Assembly (NCBI RefSeq): GCF_900109755.1
Contig: NZ_FOAR01000004.1
Location: 166,173 to 230,172, forward strand
Reading direction: 5' to 3'
Source of the DNA: Pseudomonas agarici
Lineage (GTDB): Bacteria; Pseudomonadota; Gammaproteobacteria; Pseudomonadales; Pseudomonadaceae
DNA: 64,000 nucleotides
The notes under the pieces were generated by a model. It made no database searches. It was not told the origin of the DNA and was given only the letters and a program-made list of their open reading frames with translations. Positions 28,660-39,164 of the stretch are shown in pieces. The position numbers and the translations under genes were made by a program. The stretch's first letter is position 1. Each line of letters begins with the position of its first letter.

Positions 28660-29760
28660 ATGTCGCTCTCTGTGAATACCCTCCCCTCGCCGGCGGAGCT
28701 GGAAGCTCGCCTGCGCTTGCATCGCCTTCCGGATATCGGTTCCAGGCGCTTTCGCAAGCTGATCGAAGCTTTTGGCTCGGCCTCTGGTGCCCTGAGTGCG
28801 CCCGCCGCTGCCTGGCATTCGTTGGGCTTGCCCGCACGCTGCGCCGAGGCTCGCCGCAGCCCTGTCGTGCGTGATGGCGCCAGCGCTGCATTGGACTGGC
28901 TAGAGCGTTCGAACCAGCATTTACTGATGTGGGACCAGATCGATTACCCGGCGTTGTTGGCCGAAGTGGACGATGCCCCGCCGTTGCTGTTCGTGGCCGG
29001 CGACCCGGCGGTTCTGGACAAGCCGCAGTTGGCGCTGGTCGGTAGCCGACGTGCCTCGAAGCCGGGCATGGATACCGCCACGGCCTTCTCCCGAAGCCTG
29101 GCCGGTGCTGGTTTTGTCATCACCAGCGGCCTTGCCCTGGGGATCGACGGAGCGGCCCATCAAGCCGCGTTGGACATCGGCGGGCTGACAATCGGCGTGC
29201 TCGGTACCGGCCTCGAGAATTTTTATCCACAGCGACACAGGGCGCTGGCGCGAGCGATGATCGACCAGGGCGGCGCGGTGATTTCCGAGTTCCCGTTGGA
29301 TACCGCGCCGCATCCCGGTAACTTCCCCCGCCGCAACCGGATCATCAGCGGTTTATCCCTTGGCGTACTGGTGGTGGAGGCCAGTGTTGCCAGTGGCTCG
29401 CTGATCACCGCCCGGCTCGCCGCAGAACAGGGGCGTGAGGTCTATGCAATTCCCGGTTCCATTCACCATCCCGGTGCGCGGGGCTGTCATCAATTGATTC
29501 GCGATGGCGCGGTGTTGGTGGAGACGGTCGAGGATATCCTGCAGAACCTGCGGGGCTGGCAGCGGGTTGCCGCCAGCGAGCCGCCCGCTGCCTCCGATCA
29601 CCCGCTGCTGGCCTTGCTGCACGCGGCTCCGCACACCAGCGAAGGGTTGGCACTGGCCTGTGGCTGGAACCTGTCGCGAGTACTGGCGAGCCTGACCGAG
29701 CTGGAACTGGAGGGCCGGATTGCCAACGAAGGCGGACGCTGGTTAGCTCGCATGAGATAG
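28660..29760 (+). CDS. dprA: DNA-processing protein DprA
   Basis: A 366-residue RecA loader that protects single-stranded DNA during transformation. The Rossmann-like core has LVGSRRASKPGMDTA, SGLALGIDGAAHQAAL and FPRRNRIISGLSLGVLVVEA. A SAM-like N-terminal domain and a C-terminal winged helix (residues 300-366) flank it. A DnaA box lies 47 bp upstream and another inside the gene. Complete. Confidence 0.94.
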   Translation: MSLSVNTLPSPAELEARLRLHRLPDIGSRRFRKLIEAFGSASGALSAPAAAWHSLGLPARCAEARRSPVVRDGASAALDWLERSNQHLLMWDQIDYPALLAEVDDAPPLLFVAGDPAVLDKPQLALVGSRRASKPGMDTATAFSRSLAGAGFVITSGLALGIDGAAHQAALDIGGLTIGVLGTGLENFYPQRHRALARAMIDQGGAVISEFPLDTAPHPGNFPRRNRIISGLSLGVLVVEASVASGSLITARLAAEQGREVYAIPGSIHHPGARGCHQLIRDGAVLVETVEDILQNLRGWQRVAASEPPAASDHPLLALLHAAPHTSEGLALACGWNLSRVLASLTELELEGRIANEGGRWLARMR

Positions 29761-29807
29761 CCTTACTTGAGTAAACTGCGAGCGGCGTTGAATCCGGAGA
29801 ACAAGCG

Positions 29808-30365
29808 ATGGTCAAAAGTTGGCGTGTGCAAGAAGCCGCACGAGAAGTTCGCGCGGGAGCGGTGATTGCCTATCCAACCGAAGCGGTCTGGGGCCTGGGC
29901 TGCGATCCCTGGAACGAAGAGGCGGTGGATCGGCTGCTGGCGATCAAGAATCGTTCAGTGGACAAGGGGCTGATCCTGGTCGCCGACAATATCCGCCAGT
30001 TCGATTTCCTGTTCGAGGACTTTCCGCAAGCCTGGCTCGATCGCATGGCCAGCACCTGGCCGGGACCCAACACCTGGCTGGTGCCGCACCAGGATCTGTT
30101 GCCGGAGTGGGTGACTGGCCAGCACGACACCGTGGCGCTGCGGGTAAGCGATCATCCGTTGGTGCGGGATTTGTGTTCGTTGGTGGGACCGCTGATTTCC
30201 ACCTCTGCCAACCCACAGGGACGGCCTGCGGCGAAAACCCGGTTGCGAGTGGAGCAGTATTTCCGCAGTCAGCTCGACTGGGTGCTGGGCGGCAATCTCG
30301 GTGGGCGCAAGAACCCGAGCCTGATCCGTGACCTGGCGACCGGCAAGGTGGTACGCCCGGCTTGA
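29808..30365 (+). CDS. tsaC: threonylcarbamoyl-AMP synthase
   Basis: A 185-residue YrdC/Sua5 enzyme that makes threonylcarbamoyl-AMP from Thr, bicarbonate and ATP for t6A37 tRNA modification. Conserved: [52 protein letters not shown]. Length is typical of TsaC without the Sua5 extension. Same direction as dprA, 47 bp apart. Confidence 0.94.
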   Translation: MVKSWRVQEAAREVRAGAVIAYPTEAVWGLGCDPWNEEAVDRLLAIKNRSVDKGLILVADNIRQFDFLFEDFPQAWLDRMASTWPGPNTWLVPHQDLLPEWVTGQHDTVALRVSDHPLVRDLCSLVGPLISTSANPQGRPAAKTRLRVEQYFRSQLDWVLGGNLGGRKNPSLIRDLATGKVVRPA

Positions 30366-30417
30366 GCTGAACCCTGTGGCGAGGGTGCAAGCCTACTCGC
30401 CACAAGTTCGTGCAAAA

Positions 30418-31395
30418 CTAAGGCAACAACACCGTCGATCCTGTAGTCCGCCGCGCCGACAGCTCGGTCTGCGCCTTGGCCGCTTCGGCCAAGGCGTAAT
30501 GAGCGCCGATCTCGATTTTCAACTGACCACCGATAATCATCCCGAACAGTTCATCGGCCATGGCCTGCAGTTGTTGCGGGTTGCTGGCGTAGCTGCCGAG
30601 GGTCGGTCGGGTCACATACAGCGAGCCCTTTGCCGCCAGGATTCCCAGGTTGACGCCGTCCACCGCGCCCGAGGCGTTGCCGAAACTCACCAACAGGCCC
30701 CGTGGCGCCAGGCTGTCGAGGGAGGTCAGCCAGGTGTCCCTGCCGACACCGTCATAGACCACCGGGACCTTCTTGCCATCCGTCAGCTCCAGCACTCGTT
30801 GCGCCACGTCTTCGTGGCTGTAGTCGATGGTTTCCCAGGCACCGAGGGATTTGGCATAGGCTGCCTTCTGCGCCGAGCTCACAGTACCGATCAGCTTCGC
30901 TCCGATGGCCTTGGCCCATTGGCAGGCCAGTGCCCCGACACCGCCGGCTGCGGCGTGGAACAGCACGGTTTCGCCGGCTTTGAGCTCATGAGTCTGGCGC
31001 AGCAGGTATTGCACTGTCAGGCCCTTGAGCATGACCGCCGCCGCCTGTTCGAAGCTAATCTGCTCCGGCAATTTCACCAGGTGGGCCGCCGGCAACAGGT
31101 GAAACTCGCTGTAGGCCCCCAACGGCCCGGTGCCATAGGCCACGCGGTCGCCGACCTTGAACTGGGTAACGTCGCTGCCCACTGCCTCGACGATGCCCGC
31201 GCCCTCGCCGCCCAGCCCGGAAGGCAGGCTCGGCGGTGCATACAGACCGCTGCGCCAGTAGGTGTCGATGAAGTTCAGGCCGATGGCCTTGTTCTGTATT
31301 CGTACCTGCTGTGGTCCCGGCTCGGCGGGGGTGTAGTCGACATATTCGAGGACTTCGGGGCCGCCATGGGCACGGAACTGGATGCGTTTGGCCAT
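30418..31395 (-). CDS. qor: NADPH:quinone reductase, zeta-crystallin type
   Basis: A 325-residue medium-chain dehydrogenase lacking the zinc ligands. It has a GroES-like N-terminal domain (GLNFIDTYWRSGLY) and an NADPH-binding AAAGGVGALACQWAKAIGAKLIGT. It reduces quinones by one electron. It diverges from hemF over 170 bp. Confidence 0.92.
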   Translation of the reverse strand: MAKRIQFRAHGGPEVLEYVDYTPAEPGPQQVRIQNKAIGLNFIDTYWRSGLYAPPSLPSGLGGEGAGIVEAVGSDVTQFKVGDRVAYGTGPLGAYSEFHLLPAAHLVKLPEQISFEQAAAVMLKGLTVQYLLRQTHELKAGETVLFHAAAGGVGALACQWAKAIGAKLIGTVSSAQKAAYAKSLGAWETIDYSHEDVAQRVLELTDGKKVPVVYDGVGRDTWLTSLDSLAPRGLLVSFGNASGAVDGVNLGILAAKGSLYVTRPTLGSYASNPQQLQAMADELFGMIIGGQLKIEIGAHYALAEAAKAQTELSARRTTGSTVLLP

Positions 31396-31541
31396 CGATA
31401 CTCTCCTTGGGCAGTTTTCGTCTTGAGGCTGCGCGAAGGGCCTATCGGACTCCTTCGTTTGATCTTCGTCAACTGCGACGGTGACAAGGGCGGTGTTATG
31501 CTACCTGCCCTTTGCCGCCCGCCACGCGATGTGCCGCGTAG

Positions 31542-32485
<944 letters not shown>

Positions 32486-32486
<1 letters not shown>

Positions 32487-33307
32487 TGGATCGCTATGTC
32501 GTCTTCGGCAACCCTATCGGCCACAGCAAATCGCCGTTGATTCACCGTCTGTTCGCCGAGCAGACCGGCCAGCAACTGGACTACAGCACCCTGCTGGCGC
32601 CACTGGATGATTTTTCCGGCTGCGCCCTGGCGTTCTTCCAGGACGGTCGCGGGGCCAATGTCACGGTGCCGTTCAAGGAAGAAGCCTTTCGCCTGGCCGA
32701 CGACCTGACGGCACGGGCGCTGCGGGCCGGCGCGGTGAATACCTTGAGCAAGCTGGCCGATGGCAGCCTGTTGGGTGATAACACCGATGGCGCCGGACTG
32801 GTCCGCGACCTGACGGTCAATGCCGGCTTAAGCCTGCGGGACAAGCGTATCCTGCTACTGGGGGCCGGTGGCGCCTTACGTGGAGCACTGGAGCCACTAC
32901 TGGCGCAAGGGCCGGCGTCGGTGATCATCGCCAATCGCACCGTCGAGAAAGCCGAGTATCTGGCCGAAGAATTCGCCGACCTGGGGCCATTGTCCGCCAG
33001 CGGCTTTGATTGGCTGCGCGAACCGGTGGACCTGATCATCAACGCCACCTCGGCCAGCCTGTCGGGCGAGGTGCCGCCGATTGCGCCGAGCCTGATCGAG
33101 CCGGGCCAGACCTTCTGCTACGACATGATGTACAGCAAGGAGCCGACCGCGTTCTGTCGGTGGGCCAGCGAACACGGCGCGGCGGTAGCGATGGATGGGC
33201 TGGGCATGTTGGCTGAGCAGGCGGCGGAAGCTTTTTTGCTGTGGCGTGGCGTGCGCCCGGATACCGCACCGGTGTTGGCGGAGTTGCGGCGCTTGCTGGC
33301 GCTCTGA
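32486..33307 (+). CDS. aroE: shikimate dehydrogenase
   Basis: A 273-residue NADPH enzyme of aromatic amino acid synthesis. The substrate site shows [13 protein letters not shown] and [11 protein letters not shown] with the catalytic Lys, then [11 protein letters not shown]. The cofactor site is [16 protein letters not shown], with the NADP-preferring NRT following. It overlaps hemF and is probably cotranslated. Confidence 0.96.
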
Positions 33308-33319
33308 GTACCGCCTGAC

Positions 33320-34888
33320 TCACTCCTCAAAGCGGATCGGGCACTTATCCACACCCTCCAGCTTGACCAGTTCCTCGACCACGGGTGCCCGTGCCTTTCT
33401 CAAGGTCAGGCTGCGCCCGTCCCTTGCCAGCCTGCGGGCTTCCTGGTGCAGCATCTCTACCCCGGAATAGTCGATGAAGTTGATGTGCTGCGCCTCGATC
33501 ACGACCCGTGGACCGTGTAGCCGTTGCAGGCGCACCTGCAAGTAATGGCTGGCGCCGAAGAAGATCGATCCGCCGACCCGCAACACATCCTCATCACCGT
33601 TGCGCCAATGCTGCACCCGTGGCTGTGAGGTGCGTTTGAGGTAGAAGAACAGCGACGCCAGGACCCCGGCATAGATCGCTGTCTGCAGCTCCAGGAGCAA
33701 GGTGGCCATGCAGGTCAGGGCCATCACCGCAAACTCGGCATGGCTGACCCGGAACAAGGCGCGGATACCCCGGTGATCCACCAGGCCCCAACTGATCAGC
33801 AAAATGCTGCCGGCCATGGCCGGAATCGGAATGTGGGTGATCAGCGCCGAGCCGCACACCGCGAATAACGCTACCCATAATGCTGAGAACACCCCGGCCA
33901 GCGGCGAGCTGGCCCCGGCCTCGTAGCTCAGGGCGGCGCGAGTGAATGAGCCGGCGGACAGGTAACCGGAAAACAGGCTACCGACGATATTCGACAGGCC
34001 CTGAGCGCGCACCTCCTGGTTGGCATCGAGCAATTGCTGGGAGCGTGCGGACAGCGAGCGGGCAATCGACAGGCTGGTCACCAGCCCCAGCATGCCCACC
34101 GCGACGGCGCTGGGCACCAGCCGCAGGACGGTCTCGACGTCCAGTGGCAACGGACTGAATGGCGGCAGGTGCCCGGTGAAGCCCTTGACCAATTGCACAT
34201 GGCCGAACATCCCTGGCCACAGCCAGACCAATAGGCTGGCGAGTACCAGGGTGATCAGCAAGCTCGGCCAGCGCGGCAGCAGCGCCTTGAGCACCAGGCC
34301 CAACAGCAGCGTGCCGAGCCCGAGGGCCATCGACGCTCGGTCCAACTTATCGGCATGCCGTACCAGCGCCAGCAGACTGTTGAGGGCGGTTGCCTGGTTT
34401 ACCACCTCGATGCCCAACAGGTTGGGCAACTGCCCCAGGGCAATGACCACGGCGGCGCCGAGGGTGAAACCGAGCACCACCGAATGGGAAACGAAGTTCA
34501 CCAGAGCGCCGAAACGCAGTATGCCCAGCAGCCACTGGAAGATGCCGGCGATAAAGGTCAGCAGCAGAATCAGAGTGATGTAGTCCTGGCTGGCGGGCAC
34601 CGCCAGTGGGCTGACGCTAGCAAACAGAACAATGGAGATCGCGGCGGTGGGACCGCAGATCAGGTGCCACGACGAGCCCCAGAGGCAGGCGATCAACACC
34701 GGAATAATGGCTGCGTACAGCCCATATTCAGGCGGCAGGCCGGCGATCAGGGCGTAGGCGACCGATTGGGGCAGCGCGAGGATGGCGCCGCTCAGTCCCA
34801 CCACCAGGTCACGGCTGACGCTGGCGCGGGTTTGCCGAGGCAGCCAACTGAGAAATGGTAGGAATCTGTGGCGATTGGTCCAGCCCAT
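33320..34888 (-). CDS. SulP-family anion permease with STAS domain
   Basis: A 522-residue inner-membrane transporter with 12-14 membrane segments and a C-terminal cytoplasmic STAS domain (about residues 430-515, RVVIEAQHINFIDYSGVEML). The N-terminal AYALIAGLPPEYGLYAAIIPVL is the SulP signature. It probably carries sulfate or bicarbonate; the neighbouring choline-sulfate genes release sulfate, so a sulfur role is plausible but unproven. It converges with aroE, 12 bp apart. Confidence 0.88.
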   Translation of the reverse strand: MGWTNRHRFLPFLSWLPRQTRASVSRDLVVGLSGAILALPQSVAYALIAGLPPEYGLYAAIIPVLIACLWGSSWHLICGPTAAISIVLFASVSPLAVPASQDYITLILLLTFIAGIFQWLLGILRFGALVNFVSHSVVLGFTLGAAVVIALGQLPNLLGIEVVNQATALNSLLALVRHADKLDRASMALGLGTLLLGLVLKALLPRWPSLLITLVLASLLVWLWPGMFGHVQLVKGFTGHLPPFSPLPLDVETVLRLVPSAVAVGMLGLVTSLSIARSLSARSQQLLDANQEVRAQGLSNIVGSLFSGYLSAGSFTRAALSYEAGASSPLAGVFSALWVALFAVCGSALITHIPIPAMAGSILLISWGLVDHRGIRALFRVSHAEFAVMALTCMATLLLELQTAIYAGVLASLFFYLKRTSQPRVQHWRNGDEDVLRVGGSIFFGASHYLQVRLQRLHGPRVVIEAQHINFIDYSGVEMLHQEARRLARDGRSLTLRKARAPVVEELVKLEGVDKCPIRFEE

Positions 34889-34995
34889 GGGTCTCTCGGT
34901 GGGTTGAGTCGGCGTCAGGGTGCAGTATGAGTGTGACAGGCGCGAGAAGCCGAGCCCTCGTCACGGATTGTGGCGGATTTCACAGCGGCGCGGGC

Positions 34996-35916
34996 TCAGA
35001 GCTTCGCCTTCACCACTGGCAAGCCATCCTGCCCATCCACGGTCTTGACGTCCTTCAGCCACCTGTCCAGTACCGCCGGATTGGCCTTGATCCAGGCCCT
35101 GGCCGCCTCGGTGTTGCTCAGCTTCTTGGTCGCCACCTCGGCCATGATGCTGTTTTCCATGTCTTGGGTGAAGCTCAGGTTGTTCAGCAGTTTGCCGACG
35201 TTCGGACAGGCCTGTGCATAACCCTTGCGAGTCACGGTATAGACGCTGCCGGTGTCGCCGAAATATTTCTCGCCGCCCTTGAGGTAATGCAGCTTGATCT
35301 GCACGTTCATCGGGTGTGGGGTCCAGCCGAGGAAGACCACGAACTTCTGCTTCTTCACCGATCGGGCCACCTCGGCGAGCATGGCCTGTTCGCTGGACTC
35401 CACCAGTTTCCACTGGCCCAGGTCGAATTCGTTCTTCTTGATGATCTCCGCCAGCGAAGCGTTGGCCGGCGCGCCGGAGCCGATGCCATAGAGCTTCTTG
35501 TCGAATTGGTCGGCGTACTTGGCCAGATCGGCGAAGTCATGCACACCCGCTTCCCAAACATAGTCCGGGACCGCCAGGGTGAATTCGGTGCCTTCGAGGT
35601 TCTTCGCCAATTGCGTGACATCGCCGCTGGCGACGAACTTGTCGTAGAAGCCCTGCTGCGCCGGCATCCAGTTGCCGAGAAAGACATCGACCTGGCCGTC
35701 CTTGAGGCCGCCCTAGGTAATCGGCACCGCCAGGGTGTCGACCTTGGCCTTATAGCCCAGGCCGTCGAGCAGCAGGCTGGCAATGGCGTTGGTCGCGGCG
35801 ATATCGCTCCAGCCGGGGTCGGCCATCTTCACCGTGTCGCAACTCGGTTCGGCGTAGGCGCCCAGGCTGCTTATGGCCAGCAGCCCGGCGGTCAGCGCTG
35901 TGGATAACTTCTTCAT
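34996..35916 (-). pseudogene. choline/betaine ABC substrate-binding protein with in-frame amber stop
   Basis: A periplasmic glycine betaine/choline-binding protein (OpuAC/ChoX type) of 306 codons. It has a signal peptide (LSTALTAGLLAISSLGAYA) followed by CDTVKMADPGWSDIAATNA. Codon 68 is TAG (minus strand, 35715-35713) in the stretch P-I-T-stop-G-G-L-K, where the family has a Tyr (TAC or TAT). The frame continues unbroken to the normal end, including the choline-box-like GNWMPAQQ and LGWTPHPMN. One base substitution explains it. The product would be a 67-residue fragment unless the stop is suppressed or the base is a sequencing error. It lies beside betC. Confidence 0.85.
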
Positions 35917-35935
35917 GGCTTTCCCCTTGTATGTG

Positions 35936-37450
35936 TTATTGGTTTTGGCAGGGTTGTGGATAACGAGCCTTGCGCTCCAGATCGTCGAGGTCGATGTGGT
36001 TGCGCATGTATTGCTGACTGGCGTCCACCATCGGCTGATGGTCCCAGCTCTTGAGCTTTCCGAGGGTCAGGGCGTCGGCGACGAAACGCCGGCGGCGCTG
36101 ACTGGCGAGCACTTGCTGGTGGATCGCCGGGATATTCCATTTCGCCCGGGCTTCGACCAGAAAATCGTTGAACAGTGCCTGATGCTCCGCTGACTGACTG
36201 AGCTCTCGCTCTTCGCGAGGATCGTTATGGAGATTGAAGAGTAGGCAGGGGTCGTCTTCGCTGTAGATGAATTTGTAGGCGCCACGGCGAATCATCATCA
36301 GCGGACTGATGGTGCCTTCGGCCATGTACTCGCCGAACACTTCATCGTGTCCACCCTCGCCTCGCAGATGCGGCACCAGCGAGCGGCCGTCCAGCGGCAA
36401 TTGGCCATTCAGGGTGCCACCGGCCAGCTCCACCAGGGTCGGCAACAGGTCGGCGGTGGAAACTGCGGCGCTGACCCGTCCGGCGGCGAATTGCCCCGGT
36501 GCGCTGATCAGTAGCGGGACGCGAGCGGCCATCTCGAACCAGTGCATTTTGTACCAGAGGCCGCGTTCGCCGAGCATATCGCCGTGGTCGCCGGAGAACA
36601 CGATCACGGTGTCGGCGGCCAGGCCGGTGTCTTCCAGCGTCTGCAGGAGCTTGCCGACATTATGGTCGATGTAACTACAGGCACCGAAATAGGCTCGGCG
36701 GGCGTCACGGATCTTGTCCACGGGTAGCGGCTTGTCCCACAGATCGTAGACCTTGAGCAGGCGTTGGGAATGCGGATCGAGACTGTTCTGGGCCGGAGTG
36801 CGTGGCAGTGGAATATCTGCGTCGTGATACAGATCCCAGAACGCCTTGGGAATGCTGTACGGGTCGTGGGGGTGAGTCATCGAGACGGTCAGGCAGAACG
36901 GTCGGTCGCCGTCTTCGCGGATATGATCGAACAAGTACTGCCGGGCCTTGAACACCACCTCCTCGTCGAAATCCAATTGATTGGTGCGCACGCAAGGCCC
37001 GGCCTGTAGCACCGAGGACATGTTGTGATACCAAGTGGGGCGCACGTCTGGCTCGTCCCAGTTGACTGCCCAGCCGTAGTCGGCTGGGTAGATGTCGCTG
37101 GTCAGGCGCTCCTCATAACCGTGAAGTTGGTCCGGCCCGCAGAAATGCATCTTGCCCGACAATGCGGTGCGGTAGCCCAGGCGGCGCAAGTAGTGAGCAT
37201 AGGTCGGCACGTCGGCGGGGAAATCGGCGGCGTTGTCATAGGCGCCGATCTTGCTCGGCAACTGGCCGCTGACCAGGGTGAAACGCGAAGGAGCGCACAG
37301 CGGGCTGTTGCAGTAGGCGGCATCGAATACCACGCCGGCGGCGGCCAGGCGGTCGAGATTGGGCAGTTTGATCGGTGAGGGTCCGTAGAACGGCAACAGG
37401 GGCGCGGCCATTTGATCGGCCATGATGAAAAGAATGTTCTTGCGCTTCAT
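35936..37450 (-). CDS. betC: choline-sulfatase
   Basis: A 504-residue sulfatase that splits choline-O-sulfate into choline and sulfate. From ATG 37450 it begins MKRKNILFIMADQMAAPLLPFYG with the metal Asp. The formylglycine site is CAPSR, followed by a SGKMHFCGPDQLHGYEERL stretch and FSGDHGDMLGERGLWYKMHW. The choline-sulfatase C-terminal tail is present. The frame opens eight codons earlier at a TTG; the ATG is the customary start. The LysR regulator gene diverges from it across 114 bp. Confidence 0.93.
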   Translation of the reverse strand: MKRKNILFIMADQMAAPLLPFYGPSPIKLPNLDRLAAAGVVFDAAYCNSPLCAPSRFTLVSGQLPSKIGAYDNAADFPADVPTYAHYLRRLGYRTALSGKMHFCGPDQLHGYEERLTSDIYPADYGWAVNWDEPDVRPTWYHNMSSVLQAGPCVRTNQLDFDEEVVFKARQYLFDHIREDGDRPFCLTVSMTHPHDPYSIPKAFWDLYHDADIPLPRTPAQNSLDPHSQRLLKVYDLWDKPLPVDKIRDARRAYFGACSYIDHNVGKLLQTLEDTGLAADTVIVFSGDHGDMLGERGLWYKMHWFEMAARVPLLISAPGQFAAGRVSAAVSTADLLPTLVELAGGTLNGQLPLDGRSLVPHLRGEGGHDEVFGEYMAEGTISPLMMIRRGAYKFIYSEDDPCLLFNLHNDPREERELSQSAEHQALFNDFLVEARAKWNIPAIHQQVLASQRRRRFVADALTLGKLKSWDHQPMVDASQQYMRNHIDLDDLERKARYPQPCQNQ

Positions 37451-37564
37451 GATGTCGCGGCATTCCATAGTCAATTGTTATGCGATAGTGCTGCGATCCA
37501 GCATGTGCCCCGTGCAATTTGCGGTAAAGCCCATGCCAGACAATGACTAGGATAAGTACAGCTT

Positions 37565-38515
37565 ATGTTTGATGCATTGGGCGACCAGTCCCTGGACATG
37601 CTCCGGGTTTTCGAAGCGGCGGCTCGTCATCGCAGCTTTACCGCGGCGGCGGCGGAACTGGGCACCACCCAGCCAGCCATCAGTCAGCAGATCAAGCGCT
37701 TGGAACAACAACTGGTGACGCGCCTGTTCGACCGTATCTACCGTGGCATCGAACTGACCGAGGCCGGCTCGATCCTGTTCGAGCAGGTGCAGGCCGGGTT
37801 GCTGAGCATCGACAGTGGCCTGAGCGCAGTGACCGCCCACCGTCAGCATGAGGTGTTACAGGTCGCCACCGATTTCGCCTTTGCCGCCTACTGGCTGATG
37901 CCGCGCCTACACCGCTTCCACGCGGCCAATCCGCAGGTCGATGTCAGCCTGGTAACCAGCGAGCGCAGCCACAACATGATGCGCACCGATATCGACGTGG
38001 CGGTGCTGTTTGGCCAGGGGCGTTTCAAGCAAGGCGAAAGCCATTGGTTGTTCAGCGAGGAAGTGTTCCCGGTGTGCGGCCCGCAATTGCTCAACGGGCG
38101 CGTGCGACCATTACCCGTCGAGAGTCTGCTGGAGTTTCCGTTGTTGCACCTGAAGGGCGAGAGCAGCAGTCAGTGGTTCGACTGGAGCGGAGTGTTTCGC
38201 GAGCTGGGCCTCACCACGGCGCCGGCGCCGGGGCAATTGCGTTTCGACAACTACACCTTGCTGATCCAGGCGGCAATCGGTGGCCGGGGCGTGGCCATCG
38301 GCTGGCGGCACCTTGTGGACAACTTGCTGGAGCAGGGATTGTTATGCCGACCGCTCGACGAGACAGTGCTTTCGAGCTTCGGTTACTATGTGGTGCTGCC
38401 ACCGCGCAAGCGCCGTGGGCCATTGATCCGACGCTTCTTCGACTGGTTGATGGCCGAGCAGGCCGGCAGCGCGCAATCGTTGGTGGAGCTGGGATCGCCG
38501 TCGATTGCGCTGTAG
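37565..38515 (+). CDS. betR: LysR regulator of choline-sulfate use
   Basis: A 316-residue LysR-type regulator with the N-terminal helix-turn-helix FTAAAAELGTTQPAISQQIKRLEQQL at about residues 25-50. It is divergent from betC, the standard arrangement for the choline-sulfate utilisation regulator. The inducer is probably choline-O-sulfate or choline. The symbol is given from context. Confidence 0.82.
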   Translation: MFDALGDQSLDMLRVFEAAARHRSFTAAAAELGTTQPAISQQIKRLEQQLVTRLFDRIYRGIELTEAGSILFEQVQAGLLSIDSGLSAVTAHRQHEVLQVATDFAFAAYWLMPRLHRFHAANPQVDVSLVTSERSHNMMRTDIDVAVLFGQGRFKQGESHWLFSEEVFPVCGPQLLNGRVRPLPVESLLEFPLLHLKGESSSQWFDWSGVFRELGLTTAPAPGQLRFDNYTLLIQAAIGGRGVAIGWRHLVDNLLEQGLLCRPLDETVLSSFGYYVVLPPRKRRGPLIRRFFDWLMAEQAGSAQSLVELGSPSIAL

Positions 38516-38552
38516 CGTTGAGTCATTCCCAGGATCAACGAAAGAGGGCGGT

Positions 38553-38882
38553 ATGCAACGTATCAAGGGCTACCACGCCCATGTCTATTTCGATGCCTCG
38601 ACGGTCGATCAGGCGCGCGAATTGTGTGAGCGGGCGGCGGCGACATTTGCGTTGCAGATGGGACGCATGCACCAGCGCCCGGTAGGTCCGCATCCGGACT
38701 GGAGCTGTCAGTTGGCCTTCGACGCCGAGTATCTGGGCGAGGTCTTGCCGTGGCTGGCGCTTCATCGCAAGGGCCTGGTGGTGTTCCTGCACCCGTTGAC
38801 CGGCGATGACCGGGCAGATCACAGCGACCATGCGATCTGGATGGGAGCGGTACGGCCGCTGGACTTGTCGATATTTCGGTGA
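38553..38882 (+). CDS. DOPA 4,5-dioxygenase family protein
   Basis: A 109-residue single-domain protein starting MQRIKGYHAHVYFD, with H8, H10 and later HPDWSCQLAF, FLHPLTGDD and DHSDHAIWMG as likely metal or active-site His clusters. The family cleaves catechols extradiol in fungi and plants; the bacterial role is unclear. GAGGG lies upstream of ATG 38553. It directly follows betR. Confidence 0.85.
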   Translation: MQRIKGYHAHVYFDASTVDQARELCERAAATFALQMGRMHQRPVGPHPDWSCQLAFDAEYLGEVLPWLALHRKGLVVFLHPLTGDDRADHSDHAIWMGAVRPLDLSIFR

Positions 38883-39126
38883 CCTCCGCTACCTCCTGTA
38901 GACGCCGAACTTGCCGGCAAATTGCAGGACAACGAGTTATCGGCCCCGGTAAATAGTATTTCGAATGAGCTGTAGTGCCTTTCCTGCGGAGTATTTTAAA
39001 TGCGTTCATTATTTACTGGGAAACAAGAAACTCTATTTAAGCCCTCTCGCAGGGAAAACAATTTCGCTAGACCTGAATTACTCTGATTTACATGCGCGAA
39101 TTGTGATAGTTGCAAGGATGTGGATG

Positions 39127-39150
39127 CGCTCGAATTATTTTTTTCGAGCG
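39127..39150 (+). repeat. leader hairpin before the NPF-repeat gene
   Basis: CGCTCGAA (39127-39134) and TTCGAGCG (39143-39150) around an 8-nt T-rich loop, ending 14 nt before the start codon. It would partly occupy the ribosome-binding region of the mRNA. The 282-bp stretch 38883-39164 holds nothing else I can name except AT-rich promoter-like DNA. Confidence 0.45.
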
Positions 39151-39164
39151 AGAGCCCATGATCC

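Noticed and set aside
39008..39023. Fourth copy of the shared effector element before the NPF-repeat gene (TTTACTGGGAAA)
   Set aside because: Only the TTTACTG core matches and there is no second box at 19 bp; too weak to call.
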